Of a DNA stretch of 33,893 nt, positions 27,444-33,893 are shown one piece after another. The DNA comes from Candidatus Magasanikbacteria bacterium GW2011_GWA2_56_11 (lineage in GTDB: Bacteria; Patescibacteriota; Patescibacteriia; Magasanikbacterales; UBA922). The stretch is taken from assembly GCA_001004885.1 (NCBI GenBank), contig LCRX01000001.1, positions 73,849 through 107,741 on the forward strand. The letters run 5' to 3'. The position numbers and the translations under genes are program-made. The notes under the pieces are model-generated. The model ran no database searches. It saw only the letters and a list, made by a program, of their open reading frames with translations, and was not told the DNA's origin. Each line of letters begins with the position of its first letter. The stretch's first letter is position 1.

Positions 27444-28496
27444 TCAGCGCCGGCGAACCAGATTGTCTTGGATCAACCGGCGCATTGCCCAATGATAACG
27501 CGCGGATATGGCGAGACTGGGAATCATGGCACCGGCTTTTTTGCTGTACGCGGTCATTAATTTTTTGATGTCGGCGCGCGCTGAGTACTTCTCGGCTAGC
27601 TGTTTGACGAGGATGATGTCGTCGGGGGAGGCGTCTCGATTTCCGAATATCGTCTCCAGCCGGGCGCGCACGCGCGGCGTCGCTTGGCGCGTCAGATACG
27701 ACCGGAGCAAGGTTTGTTTGCCGGCGCGGATATCGGAGCCTGCCGGTTTGCCGGTTTGGGATTCTTGGCCGAATAGTCCCAGGTCGTCATCTTTGAGTTG
27801 GAATACGAGCCCTAGATATGCGCCGAAACGTCCGAGCTGTTTTAATTCTTTGTCCGGCTGTCCGGCCAGGAGGGCGCCGAGCATGAGCGGCAGCGAGAAG
27901 GTGTACCGGGCGGTTTTGTAAAGGTACAGCCGCGTTATTTGGGCTGGACAGACCCTGGCGCGCGTGGCGCCGAGTTCCACGTCCGACATCTGAGCCAAGA
28001 TTACTTGGCTATATTCTTCCGTGGTTATTCTTGCTAGCCGTTTTTGTCGAGCCGTATCAGGGCTAATCTTGGCAATAATTCCCTGGGCTAAGAAAAAGCA
28101 GAGATCGGCGAGACAAATAGCCAAACTAAGGCCGAAATGAGGACAATCCCTCAGCCTTTTGGCCTCGCCCATAATAGAGAGCTCACGATGGATGGCCGGA
28201 CGGCAGCGTCTTTTATCGTCTCGATCCATAATATCGTCATGAATTAACAGCCCCGCGTGCATAATCTCTGTCGCTGCCGCCAGGGGATAAACGGCGGTTT
28301 CGGCGTCTCCGCAGTACCAGCGGTGGGCGCGTATAAGCAGAGAACCGCGCCATAGTTTACCGCCGGTAGAAAAGCGTTCGATTATGCGGCCGGCCTCCGC
28401 GCCCCAGGGCTGGCGCCGAAGCAGTACTTGCTCTTGTCTAAGGACAGTCCGTATTTCGCGGATCAGCCGTTTTTTGTCTTGCGCTTCGCTGGCCAT
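27444..28496 (-). CDS. Polyprenyl (trans-isoprenyl) diphosphate synthase
   Basis: LLIHDDIMDRDDKRRCRP (first DDxxD) and FQLKDDDLGLFGQ..GKPAGSDIRAGKQTLL (second Asp-rich region). Confidence 0.93.
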   Translation of the reverse strand: MASEAQDKKRLIREIRTVLRQEQVLLRRQPWGAEAGRIIERFSTGGKLWRGSLLIRAHRWYCGDAETAVYPLAAATEIMHAGLLIHDDIMDRDDKRRCRPAIHRELSIMGEAKRLRDCPHFGLSLAICLADLCFFLAQGIIAKISPDTARQKRLARITTEEYSQVILAQMSDVELGATRARVCPAQITRLYLYKTARYTFSLPLMLGALLAGQPDKELKQLGRFGAYLGLVFQLKDDDLGLFGQESQTGKPAGSDIRAGKQTLLRSYLTRQATPRVRARLETIFGNRDASPDDIILVKQLAEKYSARADIKKLMTAYSKKAGAMIPSLAISARYHWAMRRLIQDNLVRRR

Positions 28497-28500
28497 ATTT

Positions 28501-30453
28501 TTAGACTGCGCAACGTTTAATAAATTGCCTTATTTTGAGGGCCTCAACCTCAGCCGCGGACGCGGCTTGGACCATTCGGTCGGCCATGCGCGCCAAATAG
28601 TCAGGATTTTTTATATAGACGGCGCTCGACAAGATATCCTGGGCTTTTTTCGCTTCCCGCAGGATTAGTTGGTTTCCCTCGGCCAGAACTTCGTGCCAGA
28701 ACAAAGAACGGAGACGTTCTTTGTTTGCGGCCAGGGTAATGCTTCCGTTGTCCCCGTGCTTCTTTGAGAATTTACGCAGGAGGAGCGCCACTATAGGCGT
28801 GATTCTTCCCTGGTCCAGGTCTTCTTCCCAGTCGTGGATATCGTCGTGTATTTGGCGCGCCCCCAGGTAGTGCCGCATGAATTTGATGGTTTGTTCGACT
28901 TCCGGTCCGGTCGGAGAGTAACCGGATAACACGGTTACTGCCGCTACCCCAGCGGCATGTCCGAGAGAGCGATTGGCCCAGAGGCTCAAATCGGCGAACT
29001 CCGGCAGGGGGTTGAAATTAAAGACGCCTTCTGTGTGTTCGGCTCGGGCGTTGGTCAGTTCCCAATAGTTGGCTTCTTCGAGCTGGTCGAGAATACCGTG
29101 GAATAGGGCCAGGGCCTCGGGGTGGCTCGCAAACAGCTTGCTATACACCGCGGTAACATTTCTTAGGCAAAGATTGGCAACTGGCAGGAGGCGTTCGCTC
29201 CGGCCGCCATCCATAATGCGATCGTAAATGGTGTACGCTATCCAGCCCATCATATTGGCGCGACCGAGTTCGGTGAGACTGTGGTCGCGTATTTGGTTCG
29301 GAGTCTCCAGCGCTTGAGCCGCATAATACGGGAGGAGACCGATTTCTTGGTCAGTATCTTGGCGCAGAACCATGGCCAGACAATCAAGCCCGGCTGTTTG
29401 CATATCTGGTCCGCAACTGGCGAAGCAGCGGGCGGTTTCTCGTGTAATACGGTCGTACAACTGATGTGCCCTGCTCCGGAGTGGGACAGTCGGCCGCTGG
29501 CGGGGCAGACTTCGATAAAGCGCCAGAGCCTCCAGCCTGGCGGCGGCCGAGAAAGCGCGAGAACCGGAATACCAGACAGTGTTGGCAGCGGTTTTTTCAA
29601 TGACGTAGGCGTACGGTCTGTCCCAGACATTTGTCGGCCAGGCCAGCAAAGACTGTATTCCGGATTCAATCATATTGAGCGGGGACTGACAGCGTATCAG
29701 GGCCGACACCATGAGCGCCGTAAAGAATGGATTCAGCCAAATCCCCGGGCCAGTTTGCCGCGCGGCGATAGCCCCTGTGAGCTGAATTCGCCGGCCGCTG
29801 CCATGGCTGCGGGCCAGGGCGTACAAAACCGGGTAAGGGCTAAAGTAGAAAGGGGACTGCGGAGGATCGCCGGATAGCGCCTCGTCGAGGTAGCGTTCCA
29901 ATGGCGGCAGGGTTACCCCGTAAAGGCTAAGAAAGTAGGCGATATTACTGTTGACCACCACGTCTACGTTGCCAGTTTTTTCCGGGGCGCAGTCGGCCGC
30001 GGCCCAGGTGTAGTAGGGCCCGCCGAGTTTTACTTCCAGCCTGGACAGCAGCATCGTAATCTCGGCTAGCGTCTCTCCGGTGATAGCTTCGGGCCGGAGT
30101 CGGGTGAGCGCGGATAGACCTAGACAAGTATCATCCAAATCATCGGGCAGGCGTTCGCCGGGCGGCAAAACACTGTCTCTCGTCCAGTAATTATACGACG
30201 AGCCCTCGCGGCGTTCGGCACAGAGAAAGTCGGCCAGCCGCTCTTGGGCCGGAAAATAGTCTGCCTCAGTTATCTCGGCCAACGACAGGGCGATTGATGA
30301 AGCATAGAACGTGGTTTGGCGCTCTTGCGGAGCCAGAGATAAGTCCTTGTCATAGCTGGTGGTGCTCTTAAAGCTGCCGTTGGCATTTTGTTCCTCATGG
30401 AGACAATTAATAACAAGAGCGCACTCTCGGCGCCACTGTTCTAAGCTTACCAT
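28501..30453 (-). CDS. Two-domain terpene-cyclase-like protein: N-terminal alpha-toroid with DxDD, C-terminal class I isoprenoid-synthase-like domain
   Basis: LPDDLDDTCLGLSAL (DxDD at residues 105-108, 30130-30141) in a squalene/terpene cyclase-like toroid. C-terminal YTIYDRIMDGG and RQIHDDIHDWEEDLDQGRITP. Confidence 0.75.
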   Translation of the reverse strand: MVSLEQWRRECALVINCLHEEQNANGSFKSTTSYDKDLSLAPQERQTTFYASSIALSLAEITEADYFPAQERLADFLCAERREGSSYNYWTRDSVLPPGERLPDDLDDTCLGLSALTRLRPEAITGETLAEITMLLSRLEVKLGGPYYTWAAADCAPEKTGNVDVVVNSNIAYFLSLYGVTLPPLERYLDEALSGDPPQSPFYFSPYPVLYALARSHGSGRRIQLTGAIAARQTGPGIWLNPFFTALMVSALIRCQSPLNMIESGIQSLLAWPTNVWDRPYAYVIEKTAANTVWYSGSRAFSAAARLEALALYRSLPRQRPTVPLRSRAHQLYDRITRETARCFASCGPDMQTAGLDCLAMVLRQDTDQEIGLLPYYAAQALETPNQIRDHSLTELGRANMMGWIAYTIYDRIMDGGRSERLLPVANLCLRNVTAVYSKLFASHPEALALFHGILDQLEEANYWELTNARAEHTEGVFNFNPLPEFADLSLWANRSLGHAAGVAAVTVLSGYSPTGPEVEQTIKFMRHYLGARQIHDDIHDWEEDLDQGRITPIVALLLRKFSKKHGDNGSITLAANKERLRSLFWHEVLAEGNQLILREAKKAQDILSSAVYIKNPDYLARMADRMVQAASAAEVEALKIRQFIKRCAV

Positions 30454-30456
30454 AGG

Positions 30457-31911
30457 TTATCTGCTTGGGTTTAACGGTAAGTGGACTATAAATTTTGTGC
30501 CTATGCCCGGCCGGCTGGCGACGGTAATCGTGCCGCCAAGCTCTTGAGTTACTATACGAGAAACAGTCGCGAGCCCTATCCCCAGCCCGTGTCCTGGTTT
30601 TTTGGTGGTAACCAGCGGATCAAATATGCGCGGCAGGATATCGGCCGGTATGCCCTGTCCGCGGTCCGATACGGTCAGTTCAACTCCGCCCGGTGTCTCT
30701 GCCAGGGTGATATCGATGAAACGCTCTCCGGGTTCGGGGACTCCTTCATAAGCGTCAATGGCGTTGGCCGTCAAATTGACCACCACTTGGTGGAATTTGA
30801 TGGCGTTACCCCACATAAAAACAGGCTTTTCCGGTTGCAGGCGGATTTCCGCCGACAGCGTGCGCGCTTTGTACCCGAGGACATCGATGGCTTGTTGTAT
30901 TTCGTCGCGCAAAGAGAAATACGTCCTCGTGTCTTCGTTTTGAATTTGTTTTTTGATCATCCCCATAAACTGCTCCAGTTTCTTGGTGGCCGAGAATGCC
31001 TGGTTAAGGCGATTTTTGGTTTCGTCGAGTGTCGTCAGCCGGCCGGAAGTGAGTTGTTCGAGGTGAAGCGATACGGCCGTTAAGGGGTTTACGATGTCGT
31101 GGAAAAAGCCCGAGGCCAGACGCCCGAATTCGGCGAAGCGGTAGACCTGTTCAAAATTTTTGAGCTGGACTTCTTTTAATTTTTTCGTCCGTTCTTCCAC
31201 CCGGCTTTCGAGCAGGTCGCGGTCTTTTTTTATCGTTGCCTCCGAACGTCGCGCGCGGCGCAGCGATTTTTCAATTTCCCGGTTGGATAGCCAGGTAACA
31301 ATGGCGAACAGGCCCAGCATGACGCCAAGCTCGATAACATATGTCCATTGGACCGGGTCGGCTAGCCAACGTTGGTCGAAAGCGACAAACCCCCGGCGAT
31401 TGCCGTAATACAGGCAGCCAAGATAAAACACGATGAAGCCGGAGACGGCGAAGGCGGCTCGCGTGCCGGCAAGGATGCTCAGCATGACCACCACCAGAGC
31501 AAGTCCGAGCAGAGGAATTTCGAGAAGCAGTCCCCAATGGTACAGCGAATAGGCGCTCGGAAAGAAATACACGGCCACCAGCAGGTAGGCAGCGGGGTGG
31601 TAGTGCCCCAATCTCGATAGGACATAGAGCCCGATAAAGACGCTGACGAGGAGACCGGCTGAAAGCGGCGTGATGCCTTTGTACGAGCTGCCTTCGGCCA
31701 GGCGATTCAGACAAACTGACAAGAAAAATAAAGCCGAGAGCGCGAGTGAGCCGGCGAGAAGTATGTTAAGGATATATTCCCGGCGGGCATCGTCTTCGCG
31801 CCGTGATTTCGGCGCCAGTTGGCGGCCAATAAGAAAACAGATACTCCGGGCTATTGACGCGAAACGGCGCACGACCGGGGGCCAGTTTGGTTTTAAGCGC
31901 GGAGTATCCAT
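30457..31911 (-). CDS. Membrane sensor histidine kinase
   Basis: About six TM segments, then coiled coil, FFHDIVNPLTAVSLHLEQL (H-box), VNLTANAIDAYEG (N-box), DRGQGIPADILPRIFDPLVTTKKPGHGLGIGLATVSRIV (G-boxes). Likely start is MDTPRLKPN at 31911, not the ORF-track start 32070. Confidence 0.9.
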   Translation of the reverse strand: MDTPRLKPNWPPVVRRFASIARSICFLIGRQLAPKSRREDDARREYILNILLAGSLALSALFFLSVCLNRLAEGSSYKGITPLSAGLLVSVFIGLYVLSRLGHYHPAAYLLVAVYFFPSAYSLYHWGLLLEIPLLGLALVVVMLSILAGTRAAFAVSGFIVFYLGCLYYGNRRGFVAFDQRWLADPVQWTYVIELGVMLGLFAIVTWLSNREIEKSLRRARRSEATIKKDRDLLESRVEERTKKLKEVQLKNFEQVYRFAEFGRLASGFFHDIVNPLTAVSLHLEQLTSGRLTTLDETKNRLNQAFSATKKLEQFMGMIKKQIQNEDTRTYFSLRDEIQQAIDVLGYKARTLSAEIRLQPEKPVFMWGNAIKFHQVVVNLTANAIDAYEGVPEPGERFIDITLAETPGGVELTVSDRGQGIPADILPRIFDPLVTTKKPGHGLGIGLATVSRIVTQELGGTITVASRPGIGTKFIVHLPLNPSR

Positions 31912-31922
31912 TATCTGCCGGG

Positions 31923-32036
31923 CTAGACCGCCGACCACGGCGGGGACGAGCTGGCAATAGAGACGGCTAAACTGCCGAGCATGATCTTGCCTCTCGCGGC
32001 CTTGGCGGTCAGAATGGCGGTGATTAGGTTCGCCAT
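31923..32036 (-). CDS. Possible 37-aa leader ORF before the histidine kinase
   Basis: MANLITAILTAKAARGKIMLGSLAVSIASSSPPWSAV; GGAAAG SD-like sequence upstream; stop lies 11 nt before the kinase ATG. Confidence 0.3.
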   Translation of the reverse strand: MANLITAILTAKAARGKIMLGSLAVSIASSSPPWSAV

Positions 32037-32232
32037 ATTTTGTCTTTCCGGTATCGCTGTCCCTAGGCAAGGGAAACGATACTAGAGGGATAAAATTTTG
32101 CCGTAAACGCGACGGCTGTCGACCCCAGCGCGGTTTTTCGGCGAGTACCCCACAGAGAGCGCGCCGTGGTGTACCAGACTAGTATACTGGGCGGGAGATG
32201 AAATTTTCATAACATTTATTTTTGAGTCAATT

Positions 32233-32270
32233 AACAAAATTTTCCTCTTATTTAAGAGGAAAATTTTGTT
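32233..32270 (-). terminator. Strong terminator after response-regulator gene
   Basis: AACAAAATTTTCCTCTT-attt-AAGAGGAAAATTTTGTT, 17-bp perfect arms. Confidence 0.85.
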
Positions 32271-32275
32271 CTCAG

Positions 32276-32950
32276 TCAGGCTTTGCTGTCAAGTTTGTAA
32301 CCTCTTCCGGGAACGGTGTGGATAAGTTTTTGCTTGCCATGGCCTTCAATTTTTTTACGCAGACGCAAGACGTGGGTTTCAATGGTATTCGAGAACGGAT
32401 CAGCGTCGCGATCCCAGACATGCTCGAGGAGCGCGGCGCGCGACACTACCTCGCCGCGCCGTCGTACAAGATACTCGAGGAGCATGTATTCCTTGCGGTT
32501 GAGAGTGATTTCCCGTTTGCCCCGCCGGACACTCTGACGTTGGGTATCGAGGGACAAGTCGCCTACGCAGTACAGATCGTCGGTGATCATGGGACGGCGG
32601 CGGAGCATGGCGCGGATGCGGGCCTGGAGCTCGGCAAAGGAGAACGGTTTGGTGAGATAGTCGTCCGCTCCGGTGTTCAGCAGTTCGACCTTGGTTTGAA
32701 TATCGGTTACTACGGAGAGGATCAGGATCGGTACCCGCTTATTTCTCTCCCGGACTTCGCGGCAAATTATTGAGCCGTTTTTGCCGGGTAAATGATAGTC
32801 AAGAATTATCAGGTCGTAATCGTGCGTGCGCGCCCAGTACGATCCGGTTTCTCCGTCGCGGGCCAGGTCGACAACATAACAGGCATCACCGAGGCCGGCC
32901 TTAATAGAATCGCCAAGTTCGTCTTGGTCCTCGATAACTAAGAGACGCAT
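32276..32950 (-). CDS. OmpR/PhoB-family response regulator
   Basis: MRLLVIEDQDELG, LIILDYHLPGKNG phospho-acceptor, LTKPFSFAELQARIRAMLRR, winged-helix end TIETHVLRLRKKIEG..IHTVPGRGYKL. Confidence 0.95.
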   Translation of the reverse strand: MRLLVIEDQDELGDSIKAGLGDACYVVDLARDGETGSYWARTHDYDLIILDYHLPGKNGSIICREVRERNKRVPILILSVVTDIQTKVELLNTGADDYLTKPFSFAELQARIRAMLRRRPMITDDLYCVGDLSLDTQRQSVRRGKREITLNRKEYMLLEYLVRRRGEVVSRAALLEHVWDRDADPFSNTIETHVLRLRKKIEGHGKQKLIHTVPGRGYKLDSKA

Positions 32951-33000
32951 AGGGCCGTTTGCTTTTTGCTATTTACTCTATCATTTTATTTCAGGTATAG

Positions 33001-33028
33001 CAAAAAGGACCCGGGCGGGTCCTTTTTG
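33001..33028 (-). terminator. Rho-independent terminator after CHRD segment
   Basis: CAAAAAGGACCC-gggc-GGGTCCTTTTTG. Confidence 0.8.
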
Positions 33029-33037
33029 GCGTTCAAC

Positions 33038-33480
33038 CTAGAATCCGAATGACTCCAGCAGATTTTTCAATTGCGGCACTAAACCGCGCAGCTGGTTCAA
33101 CAGCGATTCGCGTACGGTAATAACGAAAGTGCGCGCCCCTGGTATATCGTCCTCCACTTCGCGGATGGCAATATCTGTCGAGGTGGCAAAAGGCGGGCCG
33201 CCGATGCCGTCGGATGACTTCATCTCGATCTGGCCGCGAATTTCGCCGTCAGGATTGGCGCTCGTGTGCACGTTTACGTAAAGCTGGCCATCCCGCATAG
33301 CCTGAGTGAGCGCGGCCAGGCTGCCGATACTGGGGTTGCAGGTGCTGGCTGCCGGGAGAATGTCGTCTGCCTGGATGGCGCCGGCGGCCAGTCGGCCTTC
33401 GATATCAACCGGAGCGTCGGGGATAAACAGATTAACTATTGGCGGCCCCTCAGCTCCCGGCGCCGCGAGCCCGCCGGAGA
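33038..33480 (-). pseudogene. 5'-truncated CHRD-domain coding segment
   Basis: APGAEGPPIVNLFIPDAP..GRLAAGAIQADDI..AMRDGQLYVNVHTSANPDGEIRGQIEM is the C-terminal part of a CHRD domain. The start of ORF 33038..33532 (MRSNGKTVIRLLQKW...) is out-of-frame kinase sequence. Confidence 0.6.
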
Positions 33481-33893
33481 TCGCGGACCATTTCTGCAAC
33501 AGTCTGATAACGGTCTTCCCGTTGCTTCTCAAGCGCGCTATTCAGGACATGGAGAACCTCCGCTGAAGCGTCGGGAACGAATTTTAAAAGGGACTCTGGT
33601 TCTTCATTCAAGATCGAATACATCAGTGCTGCATCATGTTCGCCGCGAAAGGGGAGGTGACCGGTGAGCATTTCGAACAAGACAGCGCCGAAGGAAAAGA
33701 TATCGGAACGATGATCCGAGTCCGCGCCCTGAATTTGTTCCGGCGCCATGTAACCAAGCGTTCCCACCGTGCTGGTGGCTTTTGTGAGTTTAAGCGAGCC
33801 TTTCAGCTTCGCCAGACCGAAATCCATCACTTTGATTTGATTCTTCTTGTTCACCATGATGTTGTCAGACTTAATATCACGGTGGACGATGCC
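33450..33893 (-). CDS. Ser/Thr protein kinase (Pkn-like), N-terminal part beyond window edge
   Basis: GIVHRDIKSDNIMVNKK (HRDxKxxN), VMDFGLAKL (DFG), GTLGYMAPEQIQG (APE), SDIFSFGAVLFEMLTGHLPF. Confidence 0.93.
   Translation of the reverse strand, partial: GIVHRDIKSDNIMVNKKNQIKVMDFGLAKLKGSLKLTKATSTVGTLGYMAPEQIQGADSDHRSDIFSFGAVLFEMLTGHLPFRGEHDAALMYSILNEEPESLLKFVPDASAEVLHVLNSALEKQREDRYQTVAEMVRDLRRARGAGS

Noticed and set aside
31271-31714. 147-aa ORF inside the histidine kinase on the same strand
   Set aside because: Out-of-frame with the kinase TM region and without a recognisable domain.
33482-33532. N-terminus of ORF 33038..33532 (MRSNGKTVIRLLQKWSAISGG) as a real protein start
   Set aside because: This stretch is the kinase coding sequence read in another frame, with no signal peptide as expected for a CHRD protein.
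1-33893. CRISPR array, integrase, transposase or phage structural genes
   Set aside because: None recognised: no regularly spaced direct repeats seen and no ORF with integrase/transposase motifs.

Overview
This 33.9 kb bacterial window has dense, short-intergenic gene packing and mostly moderate-to-high GC, with a visibly AT-richer stretch at about 9.0-15.0 kb. Gene content suggests a Patescibacteria/CPR-like genome, but taxonomy is inference only. Left part (1-8.9 kb): the 3' part of a P1B-type Cu ATPase; a Tat-signal protein with a clan-CD (legumain/caspase-like) His/Cys dyad; a giant LamG/FN3 surface protein broken by a frameshift plus an apparent internal deletion; rpmG (L33, missing from the ORF track); a DUF1189 membrane protein; and tRNA-Trp(CCA). 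AT-rich part (9-15 kb): a fic gene frameshifted at a C6 tract with a near-leaderless 57-aa upstream ORF; small exported proteins; and an operon of HEETH metallopeptidase, stand-alone PEP-utilizer swivel domain and zinc ribbon. Middle (15.5-27.4 kb): archaeal-type HGPRTase, HAD hydrolase, GT-C-like membrane protein, a GH6-fold lipoprotein that appears to lack the catalytic acid, a nested palindromic repeat, YceI, DEAD-box helicase, HlyD-type adaptor, iPGM, DUF2267, DoxX-like and a host-attachment/baeRF-like protein. Right part (27.4-33.9 kb): the most system-like locus, a tightly packed minus-strand operon of membrane histidine kinase, two-domain terpene-cyclase-like protein (DxDD plus DDxxDWEED) and polyprenyl diphosphate synthase, next to an OmpR-type regulator. 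At the right edge is a Ser/Thr kinase whose 3' end runs out of frame into a truncated CHRD domain. Family calls come from motif recognition by eye; no database search was run.
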